From: Fonsecaea monophora
Taxonomy: Eukaryota > Ascomycota > Eurotiomycetes > Chaetothyriales > Herpotrichiellaceae
Direction: 5' to 3'
Length of the DNA: 64,000 bases
NCBI RefSeq assembly: GCF_001642475.1
Contig: NW_019173932.1
Location: 806,001-870,000 of the forward strand
Under the pieces are notes generated by a model, which was not told the DNA's origin, made no database searches, and saw only the letters and a list, made by a program, of their open reading frames with translations. Positions 33,306 to 44,710 of the stretch are shown here, in pieces. Positions within the stretch are counted from its first letter, which is position 1. Every line of letters starts with the position of its first letter. The translations under genes were made by a program, and so were the position numbers.

Positions 33306-33971
33306 GGTGTGTATCAATAGTGCCTGGTTGGAAAATCCGTCATATCAGACCCGCCCAAGAGGCAAGGCATATCCCGTGATGACAAACTGGGTCCTGATTA
33401 GGCTGGCATGGATTTCGCAAGGGGCAGTCCGCAGTTCGACCAGAAACAACCTCCACTTCGATAGTAGATCTGGATAGATAATGGGGAGAGCAATCTAGGG
33501 GTTGATGACGGGAACTGAGTGGCGTGCTGGGTAGTTAGAAATCAAAAACGAGAAAAGGCATCTGGGTCGACCGGAATCACGGTTTTCGGACTCGCTGTTA
33601 AGCAGCTGCTTCGGAGCCGGCGGAATGTTGAGTCCGAATACGTGGTTCAACCAATCGCTGGGCATGATGTCAGTGATGAGTCATTGACTGGACACAGCCT
33701 CGCGCAGCCTTGTGCAGCCTTGTGCAGCCTTGCCTTTATGAGATCCAATGAAACACAATTCACAGGGTATCTAGGTACATCGTATTGGTACAAATAGCGG
33801 GGTAACCCACGGGCTACAGAGATACAGGTACCTGGCCATGGCTGAAGGAAAAGTTGCCTTACCAAGATATGCATAGAGTGACAAGCCTCAAGACTCCTGA
33901 TGGCAACCGTACACTCATGCAGGCCAGGAACTGCAGGGGCAGGTCAATTTGTGCCTCCGGGCAACAGGACT
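33306..33971. other. Intergenic: promoter of the second Zn2Cys6 gene and PRP4 3' flank
   Basis: 666 bp. A short 10-bp direct repeat (consensus TGTGCAGCCT, three copies, first slightly divergent) lies at 33701-33730. Nothing else recognised. Confidence 0.55.
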
Positions 33972-35720
33972 TCATATGCCTTGGCCATCATCACGACCCC
34001 AGAGTTTGACAGTTCTGTCGTGCCCACTGCTAGCAATCCATTTGGCGTCATTGGTGACATCGACACTGAGAACATTGCCCGTATGGCCACTGAGCTGTTT
34101 CACAAACGACCAATCATCTGCTGAGAAGATGTTGACATTCTTGTCAAAGCCACTCGTCACAAAGAATGTGCCCGCTTTTCGAGGATTGTGCTCCTGTCTG
34201 ACGCCGCTGCCCTCTACGAGGGAGGACTTGTCGCCATCCAGGCCTTTGAACCATTTCAGGTCCGAAACATTGCCATTATGAGCACCAATCCCTCCCACGT
34301 TGCGCACTTGACGGAGATCCCAGCATTTGACCCATCCGTCACCAGAGCCGGAAAGGACGCGATAGCCGTCAATGCTCCAATCCAGGGAGAAGATCTCACG
34401 GATGTGGCCTTCCAAGATCATGACCGTACGCCCTGTCCTGAGATCCCAGATTCTCCCTATGCTGTCAAATCCTCCACTGGCGAGCAATGAGCCGTCAGTG
34501 TTGAAACTGACAGCGAATACTTGCCTTGAGTGTCCTTCTTGTAACAGGAGCTCGGTTGTCGTCTCCACGTCCCATAACCGCCAGGTCGTGTCAAATGAGG
34601 CCGAGGCAAGATATTTTCCCGAGGGGTGAAACTCGACCCTGCAAACACGGTCGGTGTGGCCCTGCAAAGTGCCAATAGGTGTCTCCTTGTTCAATGACCA
34701 CAGATGTATATCACTTTCTCCGCCTTGTCCGCCGGCACCGCTTGCAAGATTCAGAGAATCTGGAGACACATTGGATTCTTGTAGTGTTGCACCAGGATAC
34801 CAGGCAATCCCGCCGACAATGCCTGTGTGGCCCCTAAGCGTCACCTTTTCGTCTAGGTTCGGGACATCGAGTAATTTAATGCCACCGCCCCAATTGCCGG
34901 CGGCGATTAGCTCGCCGTTGGGGGCAAATCGAGTGATGCTGACGGGTCGCTCTCCAGCAATCTGTGTTCCAAACAACTCAAACCCTTGTAATTTCTCTTT
35001 GATCTCCTTGCGATGTTTGATATGTGTGCGTAATGGGATGGTAGCGTCTTCTCTCTGCCTCTGTATCCGCGCTTTTGCCCTCGGTAGGGAGAACCTAGCG
35101 ATGTCTCTTCTCGCTTCGAGCAGTTCCGGTAGACCCTCGGTGTAGAACTCTTCTTCTTGATCGGCCTCCTCTTCTGCTTCTCCCATCTGTACGTCGGCAA
35201 CAGCCCCGTTTGACCCAGCTGCATCCTCTTGGTCCAACAAGAGTTCCCGTAGACGACTTCGCCGATCCGCAGCGTCCTCTCCAAAAAGTGTGACAGGCTC
35301 TCCGAGTTCGCGTAGTCGTGCCCTGACTTTTCCATCGTCCGTGGGAACCGCTAGCATAGCCAGTCTTCGTTTTCGGTCGAATTGGGAGAGGATAGCAGAT
35401 GCTTTTTCGGGAGCGACACCGCCGGCTCCAGTAGGAAGGTCATAATTCCGATCGACAGCTGACAGGAAAGTGAGCCCAGAACTATGAAGACGAAACAATG
35501 GCAATACTTACGAAGGTTGGCCAAATCCACGCCCATCTCGGTATCCTGCACTCAGCCATTTCCGTCAGTCTTGTGTGCCTCCACCTGTTGCTCCGTCACC
35601 AGGGAAGATGCGGCCTTGGAGGCAAAATGTAAATAGAGAGACATAGAATAATTTGCTTGCGGCGAAGAGTCTTACCTGGCGTTCCTCCTCCACATACGCC
35701 TGACGCGCTGGGTGCATCAT
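33972..35720 (-). CDS. prp4: U4/U6 snRNP protein Prp4 (WD40)
   Basis: Core spliceosome component: the WD40 protein of the U4/U6 di-snRNP that pairs with Prp3. Exons 35720-35676, 35545-35512, 35458-33972; introns 130 and 53 nt; 521 aa. N-terminus MMHPARQAYVEEERQ-DTEMGVDLANL, then the PRP4 splicing-factor motif (SFM) at LAVPTDDGKVRARLRELGEPVTLFGEDAADRRSRL, an acidic loop, a helical segment (SLPRAKARIQRQRED) and seven WD repeats starting near ISITRFAPNGELIAAGNW and ending HTGNVLSVDVTNDAKWIASSGHDRTVKLW. Length and order match fungal and animal Prp4. The two tiny 5' exons are placed by splice signals and frame, with the initiating Met either of the two adjacent ATGs. Confidence 0.92.
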
Positions 35721-36952
35721 CTTGATGGCTGGACGTCGAGCGACGGGCCTCGGAGGATCTGGAAATGGGATGAATACGCTGGTAGCAGTCGATGAACTCC
35801 AATACAACGAGTTTTCGTGAGACCCAGTTGTGGCTATAGGGAAACAAAAGTCCAGTCGCAGGGCAGGGTACACCCCTCAAGTCTCCACAGGCTCTCGGGG
35901 ACGAGAAATGACGCCGCTTAGTCGTGGTTCGATTACATAATATTTACGGGACTACGGCGAAGCACTAAGGCCATGAAACCTCTTGGATATTCACGTGGAA
36001 TTTACTCGGTTGTCTTATCTTGACTTCATTGTGCTCCTCATTGCATGGCCATGCCGCGTACTTATCTGGCCTCGGACATGTAAAATATTTACCTACCATG
36101 CCTTACAATACACCCGTACGCGACCTAAGTAAGTGCGTTTACCTTTACTTCAGCCTTGTTTTGAGTTAGTGGCACAGGCACCTTTGGCGCGCTGCCATCG
36201 TACAAGGCTGCGACCCAATCTGACTCCCTAGCATTCACTCCAATTGCGCCACAGGTCACCCGTCTTCACCTGTCTCGTGCGCTTTCTAGTGTTACTTACT
36301 AAGATCCCTTTATTCTCGCCCTCCTCCGTTTGACTTCACTCGTTGTGCCGCCTGCAAAACAATTTTTTAGAGCGACTCAGAGCCTTGGAACAGTCTTCTG
36401 GTACTTCGGTGAACTACTTACGCGCACTGAATGGCCGACTTAACGCTCGCAAAGTCTGTCAGTTTCGCTTGCTGCCGGTCCGTTCAACCCTACTGCCACT
36501 GTATGTCAAGCAGGAGCGTCGCAACAAGGCATATAAAAGCTATTTAGAAGATGCTCGAGAGCAAACGCGTCGAAAAGAGGACAAGGTGTCTCAGGTTGTC
36601 AAGAATGGCAAGGACTCAGATCTGGCTCAATCCAGGCCGCAGCTCGAGACCCTGAATAAAGCGCTGCCTAAATGAAGGGCGGATCTAGGAAATGCAAGCA
36701 CCGAGGAGGACGTCGGTAGGGTAATCAAGGCCAAGCAGTTAAGTCAGCAGGTGGCCACGCCTGTATCCAATATGTGCCTGGGTCTCCAAGAGAGAACAGT
36801 ACTGTGCATGCCTTTTTCCAAAGACAAAAAAATGAGCTTGCAAAATGTCCGGGCCTGTATGGCTCGCCCGTATAAGCTCTGTGCGGTCCGAACTCGTCTT
36901 TCATCCACAGTATGTGTTTCCTGGCTTGCGAGTTACCACGACCACTATAATG
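35721..36952. other. Intergenic: PRP4 promoter and 3' flank of STAND gene
   Basis: 1.2 kb. A 110-codon plus-strand frame at 36343-36675 is Lys/Arg/Glu-rich and coiled-coil-like but lacks an ATG at its start and any recognised domain; possibly an old gene relic. No element named. Confidence 0.45.
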
Positions 36953-39925
36953 TCATGTCCCAGAAGGCTCTTCGTCCACACCGTACCCGTCCCCGTCCTC
37001 ATCACTTGTCTCATGATAGACAGGATCAGGGCGCCAGTGGTCCTTGAGGACGTCCATAATTTCTTTCAGAATAGGGTCATTCTCAGGACCAGACTCGAAA
37101 TGCTCGTCAAATTTTCCACGCCTCAAACGCCGTCCCCAGAATGCTGCCTCGTACTTACCCACGCCTTTAAATCGGCCTTTTGAAAAGATGAGAGGAGTGT
37201 GATTGTAAGGGCCGACACTGACGATGCCGCTACTGACAATTGACGCAATGTTCCAAGGCGTTAATACATCTAAATGGCAATTAAGGATGTCCGCGAAGTG
37301 CCCTGACAGAATGAAATGTCTAGCATCGTTAATCCGTGATTCTCCTACTAATAGTTGCGATAGAGCCGTACTGATTCTCGGCTCGACATCGAAGAAGAAA
37401 TCAGATCCCGATGGAGAATACTGGGAGAAACTCAGCTCTTCAGGTTCGTGTAGCAACATAGAAGTGGCCAAAACATGATCCCACTTCGAGTTCTTCCGAA
37501 ATGCTGCTCCTTGGTCCGGTACAGGGAAAGCGTCAATGACATAGTGATAATTTTGATAAATTGTGTCAATAATGGACCAACCGTCAATGCGCGGTCTGAT
37601 GCCATTTTCAGGCCGAAGACTTGAGCACAATTCCCTCAAATCTTGCCTAACCTTCGTCGTGTATCGAGCACCCCATCGAGAGAGTAACGCAGCTGATGCG
37701 AGGTGGACGTGTTCATAGAACGGGCACGTCGACAAGAAACTTCCATCCAATTCTCCAGGCACGTAAAAGATTGTGAGATCTTGACTCAATGATAGCTTTG
37801 TTTGGAAAAGGCCCAGGAAGTGGCTAACATCACCCAAGTTAATAAAGCAGCCGTCAGTGCGGATCAGGCACAGGATGCAGAATTCAATGGCGAGGATCCT
37901 GTATTTCTGGTCGAAATTTACCAGCTTTTCCTCGAGATAGGGCAATACGCAGTATTTTGCAGCTTCGTAAAGTAGGCGATTGTCGACAGAGGAGAGATGA
38001 GGACACCAAATTTCTTGACGGTAATTATGGTTGTAGTCATGGAAGAGAGGTCTCCACTCATCATCTAAACCGGCAGTTTGCATGGGAAGTGGTATAGGAA
38101 ATCGCGCTTGCTCAGCCGAGAAGACAGCATCAAGGACAGTTGTTTCAAGCGGAGTCCAGTGACTCTTGGGTACCCCTTGGCTGTAGAGCATACATATCCA
38201 TGTAGGTGCAAGTTTCCTGTTGCTGTTGATGATGAAATATATTCCAGAGGCTAGCACCATTCGCTTGAATGTTTCTTGCTCAGATATGCCACAAGCATCA
38301 ACAAGCGCGGTACCGCACCGGTCTTTGTCGAGTAGAAAATCGTACACACTTCGGTGTATAAATCGCACTTTCGTCTTTTGCAACGTGGCTAGTGATTCAG
38401 AATGGCACGCTTCGGAGTTGTCGTAGAAGACATGATCCACACATTCAACAAGACCTGCACACCGGGTAATCACATTTTGAGCCCTGTCAATGGCTGGGAG
38501 ATTAGAGAGTTCTTGACAATATGGGAATGTGTTACCAAGTATATGAACCAGGCCTTGAGCTCAGCATTCGTGCAACTTTCAGAATGCGGTCGTACTTGGC
38601 CAAAGAATGACTTGAGAGTTTCAGGAGCCGAGCCGTTGTTGTTGTTACGGATCGTTTCAACCAGCGTTTCGTCTGCTTCCAGGATCTGAAAACACAGCGA
38701 TCTCCAAAACCCTTCCAGGGATTTCTGAAATACGCAGCTGGCGGGCCTGAAGAACCAGAAACTGAGTAGGCGGACAGATTGCGGCTGGGCCCAGACATTC
38801 AGATGATCAAAGCCAACTTGGCCTGTGTGAAGATTCTGGTAAATATAGGCCATGAGGCTCGATTTCCCACTTCCAGGCTTTCCACTAAACCAAAAGATTC
38901 CCCTGCCTTCTCGAAGCCATGCAACAAACTCATGTTGCTGATGAGAATCGGTGCGGGGTGGTGGATAGAATATCCAGTGGTAGGTATTACGGAACTCGCC
39001 CACATGGTTATCAATCATTTTGCGCCGATCATACATTTCGGGAAAAGCCAACCTATCTAGAACTCGCTTTCTGAGAGCATTCGAATCGTGATCTTGAGTA
39101 TATTTCGTATGAGCATATTGCTGGCTGTTCAGCTGTGCCGTTATATTTGCCTGTGCAGTTGTGATTGAGGACATTATGTTTGTCTCTGCAGCTGTGACTG
39201 AAGCTTTAACATCAGTTGAGGCCTGTTGGATGTGACCTAATAGCCTTGTGATGGTGTCCTTTTGGCCTTGCGACAAGGCTGCGAACTCCTTTTGTAGAAA
39301 CATGACGTCCTGGTCGGCCTTGATACTAGTCAAGAGATTAGTAGGCAGAGTCTAAGGGACAGAAGATTAGGAATTCGGTAGAGACTGTTCCAGCGACGAC
39401 CCAGAACCCTCTAGCCAAAGCAAAACATGACAGCAAGTGTCACATTTAGAAAGCCTATAGGTTAAAAGTGTCGACTTACTGAAGATCTTGCACCAGGCAA
39501 GATTGCAGAGCCGCATCCTGCCGCTTCAGCTCTGCTCGAAGCTTATCAATAGTACCCCTTTTTTTCAAGCTTTTGAGCATCATACTGAGCGCGCTGCCTT
39601 TGGCCCTGATGCCCTGATTTTTCTTGAGTTTTAGTTGACTGAGCTCCTTCTTGAGCTTCACCGCTGTCTTTGAGACATCGTTCGCAAGTTGCTGTAGCTT
39701 TTTGGCAGGAGGAGGTAGAGTCGTAGGGTTGTTGTTGTTGTTGTTGAGAACAAGGACCAAATCCTTGTTCAAGGCCGTGATGTCCTCGGCGTATTTCTCA
39801 ATCTTATCGTTCTCATCTAGAGAACCGCGGTCGTAGATTTCCTTGCAGATTTTAGCGGCACCGATGGCCTGTTCGATGAGTTGGAAGACATTGCAGATAA
39901 CGGAGAGGATAGCAGAGGGCTCCAT
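36953..39925 (-). pseudogene. STAND (NACHT-type) NTPase, broken: Walker B region lost
   Basis: Remains of a fungal NOD-like receptor of the STAND class, proteins tied to non-self recognition and programmed cell death. Exon 39925-39480 encodes a HeLo-like/STAND N-terminal domain (MEPSAILSVICNVFQLIEQAIG) with a coiled coil. A 154-nt intron (39326-39479) joins QDLH to IKADQDVMF, followed by the NTPase domain with Walker A FSGKPGSGKSS (~38859-38885). That frame stops at 38470. From about 38500 leftwards a different frame carries NLPAIDRAQNVITRCAGLVE, VRFIHRSVYDFLLDK and ~480 further residues to 36953. The stretch expected between them (Walker B DGLDE, sensor 1, winged helix, several hundred residues) is absent. 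No GT-AG pair I tested restores the frame. Best read as an internal deletion with frameshift; the long open 3' frame implies it is recent. Confidence 0.75.
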
Positions 39926-40642
39926 TGACGGCTAGCGGGGGGACCGTGGAAGGACGTGTGAGAATGTTAGCCACGCTCACGAGGTGTTCAGGTTTGTATC
40001 TGCTGGGCTTTTGCCAGCAACGGCAGATGGAAAGCAGAATCATCTGGAATGCGATCAGGCTGTCTTTATTTCGGTGACTCAAACTGCGATTTGCAAGCGC
40101 GAGCGCTGATTAGACGCTTTAGCGATGGACAATCAAACTGGTTGTTACACAGGATTTTACAAAATATCCAATGGCAGCGGGAGGCCAGCGACATGAGCAG
40201 ACGTGGCAGAGCAAGGCAGGATGACAGGCAAGACAGACACGGGGCAGGGTACGCTGAGGCTGACCAGAAGTTGAGCCAGTCCACACGATGCCTCAGTTAG
40301 GAAGGCGTGGGTGGCTGGACTGGGACCCCAAAATGTCTGCGTGCAGCTGCTCGAAAACTGCGCTTCTCCCATCCTGATCAGCTGAAGTTGCCGTCTGTCC
40401 ACAGTCAGGCGGGACATATCGTGTTCAGGCTGGACCACGGCAAGTTGTTGGTCAGTGATGCATTCCTGTCTCAGCTCGCCGCCAGAATTGAGCCCCGCTC
40501 ATGCTTCTCACCTGGCATTTACCATGTGGTGATCTGAGAGATTTGGCACCAAAGATCACATATAAATGTCTCGCTTTGACTGAATTTGTGATACTCCTGG
40601 AGCTGAGTTGTGCTCTAGCTATTTGCTTGCTGTTCCATCACA
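39926..40642. other. Intergenic, divergent promoters
   Basis: 717 bp between the STAND gene start and the PSD-family gene start. No convincing small gene, repeat or recognised regulatory element. Confidence 0.5.
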
Positions 40643-42004
40643 ATGGCTCTGGACAAGACTCCTCCGTTGCCTTTCCCTACATCGGGACCTTTGGGTCCAT
40701 ATGTCAATTATCTGAAAGGTTACCTCACAAAGCTGGGCCGCTACGATCAAGGTGATCAGTCTCTGGCCAAAGCCATCCAACAAGGTCTCGATGAAGGAAT
40801 TGAACAATTGACAGCATGGAACATCACAAGTGCCGATAACTTCATGTATTATGCCAACTACCTACTTACCAGCTGGATTCCGACCGAGATACATGACAGT
40901 CGTTTCATCTATCAAGTTCTCACCGTCTTCTACTACATATTTGATCGACCGGCCCTCTGCGATCTTCAAACGCAGATCTGTCCAGAGTCGATTGAGGGTG
41001 ACATGCCTAAAATGAGACCACTCTCTGACTGGGTAGTTGGCTATGCTAGACGGATGGGGTCATGGCTGAGCACTTCTGCTTCCATCACAAAAGACTCGTA
41101 CAAGACTTTCCTCGACGCCAGCAAATACAGGATGAGCGACCCGTGCGACTACCATATTCCAGACCCTGGTTCAGACACTGGGGGCTTTAAAAGTTTCAAC
41201 CAGTTTTTCTGTCGTTTTCTCAAAGAACCCCATTCCAGTGTCCGGCCTATTGACAAAGACATCAATACTGTGGTCTTCCCTGCAGATTCAACCTTCGACA
41301 ATGCATGGCCGATTGACAATGATCTCAATGTGGACATTCTAGACCCGGATGCACCTCCATCATATATGGATACAGGGAATGTGGTTGACATCAAGCTTGT
41401 CAAATGGCCACTTTCAGCCTTGCTTGCAGGCTCTGCGTACACGGCAACATTCAAGGGTGGCACGTGGGCTCACGTCTTCCTCAACACCTTCGACTACCAC
41501 CGACAGCATGCTCCAGTGTCGGGGACAGTGAAGGAAGCATTCCTCGTCGAGGGCTGCGCATACCTGCAAGTCGAAGCGGAGGTTGGGGACGATGGCAAAA
41601 AAAGGCTACAGCCAAGACGAGGCTATTCGTCAGGTGTTCAAGCCGGGAAAGCCGTCACTGCCCAGCCGTCTGCCCCCGATGGTGCCGGGTATCAGTTCAT
41701 CCAACAACGGGGCTGCATCGTGATTGATACAACTGGCTTTGCCAATATTGGGATGGTGGCGGTCCTCCCCATGGGGATGGCTCAAGTCTCGTCCGTGAAC
41801 CTGTCAAGGGGCTCGAAGGTTGGAAATGTTGTCAAGAAAGGCGAGGAGATTTCGTGGTTTGAGTTTGGTGGCTCTGATCTGGTTCTGGTGTTTGAGGCTC
41901 AGGCATGTGCTCACGATTTCCCGCCTGTAAATACAAGGCAGCACCCCAGTCCTCACCATCTCATCGGTGAAAAGCTCTGCAGGGTTAGAGCAACTACCAA
42001 ATAA
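40643..42004 (+). CDS. Phosphatidylserine-decarboxylase-family enzyme (PsiD-like architecture)
   Basis: Pyruvoyl-dependent decarboxylase of the PSD family (PF02666) with an N-terminal PSDC-type domain (PF12588); single exon, 453 aa. Residues 1-170 form the helical N-domain. FNQFFCRFLKEPHSSVRPID marks the start of the catalytic part. The proton-relay motif reads FLNTFDYHRQHAPVSG with Asp-Tyr-His-Arg intact. The self-cleavage site is EFGGSD, in which Ser411 would become the pyruvoyl group; most true PSDs have LGST or GGST, so Asp after Ser is unusual. There is no mitochondrial presequence, C2 domain or membrane helix, unlike housekeeping Psd1/Psd2. Fungal relatives of this layout include the tryptophan decarboxylase PsiD, so the substrate may be an amino acid rather than phosphatidylserine. 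The frame is intact, with no sign of decay. Confidence 0.83.
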   Translation: MALDKTPPLPFPTSGPLGPYVNYLKGYLTKLGRYDQGDQSLAKAIQQGLDEGIEQLTAWNITSADNFMYYANYLLTSWIPTEIHDSRFIYQVLTVFYYIFDRPALCDLQTQICPESIEGDMPKMRPLSDWVVGYARRMGSWLSTSASITKDSYKTFLDASKYRMSDPCDYHIPDPGSDTGGFKSFNQFFCRFLKEPHSSVRPIDKDINTVVFPADSTFDNAWPIDNDLNVDILDPDAPPSYMDTGNVVDIKLVKWPLSALLAGSAYTATFKGGTWAHVFLNTFDYHRQHAPVSGTVKEAFLVEGCAYLQVEAEVGDDGKKRLQPRRGYSSGVQAGKAVTAQPSAPDGAGYQFIQQRGCIVIDTTGFANIGMVAVLPMGMAQVSSVNLSRGSKVGNVVKKGEEISWFEFGGSDLVLVFEAQACAHDFPPVNTRQHPSPHHLIGEKLCRVRATTK

Positions 42005-42632
42005 TGCAGCTTTGACACCTGTGAGGACCTATGACATTGGAAGAGAGGTCTACTCATGGACAAATGACGGGGGTATCTATGCGCAGCGAACAAGTCTTTC
42101 ATTACATATCAGTTGCTTCAGAAACTCTAGTACCCAGGTATGTTGCTGTGCCCATTCACACGAGCATCGACCAACCCCCCCTATTACAGCCCCACATTTA
42201 GAGCCTCGTCAAATCTCATACGATCTACTCGGTACAGTATTATCTTCCCCATGATCGGAACTAAGATGCCAAGATGGCTTAAGGCTGGGGATGGGTCGAT
42301 GGTAATAGGAATAATTACCAAGGCCACTTAATCCCTTTTCGTTCGGGAGCCTCGCCATCGCCACTCGTCAGCTCTCGTGACTGGAGTTCGGCGATTTCCC
42401 TATTCGCTTTTACCCCGCGGCGGCTGCTGATACAAACCTTCATCCGAGGTTCAAACTATTAATTCTGGTCAACAGCCGGCCGATTCGAGCATAGCTGCAC
42501 AGGAACTCCAATTAACACCAGAAAATAAGAATCAAGTTTTCTTGTCAGGAAGTTATTTACTGTTGGTCATTATCTATTTGAGTCTTGAATTTGGCAGCTT
42601 GGCCCAACATCGCTCCCTGCATCTTTCTCACT
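42005..42632. other. Thiolase promoter region
   Basis: 628 bp between same-strand genes; A/T-richer than flanks. One candidate fatty-acid-response hexamer is listed separately; no gene seen. Confidence 0.5.
42444..42449 (-). promoter_or_regulatory. Candidate FarA/FarB fatty-acid-response hexamer
   Basis: CCGAGG, the complement of CCTCGG, the core bound by FarA/FarB/CTF1-alpha regulators upstream of beta-oxidation genes in other ascomycetes. It lies ~185 bp before the thiolase ATG. A single hexamer is weak evidence. Confidence 0.3.
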
Positions 42633-44374
42633 ATGGCCTCCCAACGCCTTTCCGCCGTCCTCTCACACCTACCTTCTACCTCGAGTGCGGTAGACAATAT
42701 GTATGAGTGGCATTGATGTTTCCGTGTGTATATGTCAGGCCAGGGCTGACGATGTGACGAACCAGCGCAAAGCAAAACCCCGACGATGTAGTCATCACCC
42801 TCGCCATCAGGACGCCCATGTGCAAGGCCAAGAAAGGCGGACTCAAGGACACGACGCTCGATGGCCTGGTCTTCAAGATTCTCGAGCAGGTCCGACTCCG
42901 GAGCAAGCTTGACCCGCGCCTTGTCGACGATGTCTGTCTCGGCAATGTAAGCTGTCTTGTCCCCGCGTCGGAGAAATATCCCGCTGATTGCGTTATCCCA
43001 TCTATACAGGTCCGCGATGGCAAAGCTGGGTACTACGTCCGAGCCGCGGCTCTCGCAGCAGGCTTCCCAAACACAGCCGGTGCGTCGAGCGTTTCGCGGT
43101 TCTGCTCCTCAGGCCTGACGGCGACGCAATTCATCGCCAATGAGATCATCACCGGCATGATTGAAGTCGGCGTGGTAGTCGGCGCCGAGTCTCTGAGTGA
43201 AGGGAACGAACGTCTGAGTCGACCCTTTGCCGACGATGTCATGAACGCCAGCGAAGAGGCGAGGGACTGTATGCTCCCAATGGGTAAGCCCACACTGCGC
43301 ACTCTGGACAGATATGGGAAATTGAACCATCTACTTACTCCTATCTCCCTCTGACAATACAGGCGCCACGTCGGAGAATGTGGCGAGAGAGTTCAACATC
43401 ACTCGGCAGCGGCAGGACGAGTTTGCCGTCGAGTCGTACCGACGCGCCGAGCTGGCGCAGAAGAATGGCTGGTTCGATGACGAGATTGCCCCTATCACGG
43501 TCAAGAAGGACGGCAAAGACACGACCCTTGCCCGCGACGAAATCCGATGGGGGACCACGTACGACGGGATCAAGAACCTTCGTCCGGCCTTTGCAGAGTA
43601 CGGAGACACGACGCACGCCGGCAATTCCAGCCAGATCACCGACGGTAAGTCGCTCATTCGAGGACTACGCAGATTAAATGCTTTAAGACTCATCCTCCCG
43701 TCTTCTTTACAGGAGCCGGTGCTTTAATTCTCATGAAACGCTCAAAGGCCTTGGAGCTGAACCAGCCCATCCTCGGAAAATACGTTGGCACAGCCCTTGC
43801 CGGTCTGCCTCCGCGCATCATGGGCATCGGCCCGGTCTTGGCCATTCCCAAACTACTTTCTCGATATAACCTGTCACTGGACAAGGACATTGACGTGGTG
43901 GAGATCAACGAAGCATTTGCTTCCATGGCCGTCTATTGTCGGGATTATCTTAATCTGGACTGGACGAAATTGAACCCTAGAGGTGGTGCCATTGCGTGAG
44001 TTTCCCCTTTTCCCCCTCCTAGATTTCTTCTTTCTTTCGTCGTAAAAGCTCTGTTCAATATCAGGCCAATTCACACTAACGGATTCTTGCAGACTCGGCC
44101 GTAAGTACCTATTACCATGAACATGAACATGAACCCAGAATCAACACGACTTCTTCGTGAAGTCCATCCCCTTCCCCTCCTGTGGAGTCATCTTTTTCGA
44201 TCAAGACTGACAAACCTCGCTTAAACCACAGATCCATTTGGATGCACCGGAGTCCGACAGATAGTCACGGGTCTCAGCGAATGCCGGCGGAGAAAGAAAA
44301 AGGTTCTGCTCACCAGCATGTGTCTAGGTACCGGAATGGGCATGGCGGGATTGTTTATCAACGAGCAGCTTTAG
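42633..44374 (+). CDS. Peroxisomal 3-ketoacyl-CoA thiolase
   Basis: Last step of peroxisomal beta-oxidation: thiolytic release of acetyl-CoA. Exons 42633-42700, 42766-42946, 43010-43283, 43363-43644, 43713-43995, 44093-44100, 44232-44374; introns 65, 63, 79, 68, 97 and 131 nt; 412 aa, matching family length. The N-terminus MASQRLSAVLSHLP holds a textbook PTS2 signal (R-L-x5-H-L). Active residues: Cys115 in SRFCSSGL, His366 in ALGHPFGCTG and Cys396 in TSMCLGTGMG. The ALGHPFG block exists only if an 8-nt micro-exon (44093-44100) is included; it encodes A-L-G and completes the frame on both sides. NEAFASMAVYCRDYLNLDWTKLNPRGGAIA is the usual thiolase C-domain. Human ACAA1 and yeast Pot1/Fox3 are the counterparts; likely fatty-acid inducible. 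Confidence 0.94.
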
Positions 44375-44710
44375 GTCCTTGGTGGAGGGGACGGATGGTC
44401 TGCCTGGCCGTGACGGGTCTATTGCAGGCGTGGGACGGCTCGAGAATGAACTACTGTCTTTTCTCATCCTGCCATCTCCAATTTATGCTCCTATGCAGAT
44501 CAAAATATAGACGAAAAGAGTTCCCAGCTTTGCCCTTCCCGTCGTGCATCGTCACCGCCGCCTTAAAACAGGATCTTGACACGTTTATTCGAAAGTTCAG
44601 TTTTGTCCTTGCTGAAACGTGGAAGAGCGTGAGCGTTACAATTCTCCTATCCTCTTTTCTTATAGCCTTGTAACGAAGATGTTCTCTAAAAAAAAAAAAG
44701 AGTCTACTTA
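44375..44710. other. Convergent 3' flanks
   Basis: 336 bp between the thiolase stop and the stop of the acidic protein; a run of 11 A lies at about 44689-44699. No gene seen. Confidence 0.6.

Noticed and set aside
38473..38530. A GTAACA...GACAG pair that could be a 52-nt intron in the STAND gene
   Set aside because: Splicing it leaves the 3' part out of frame; other nearby GT-AG combinations tried also fail, so a deletion/frameshift is the better reading.
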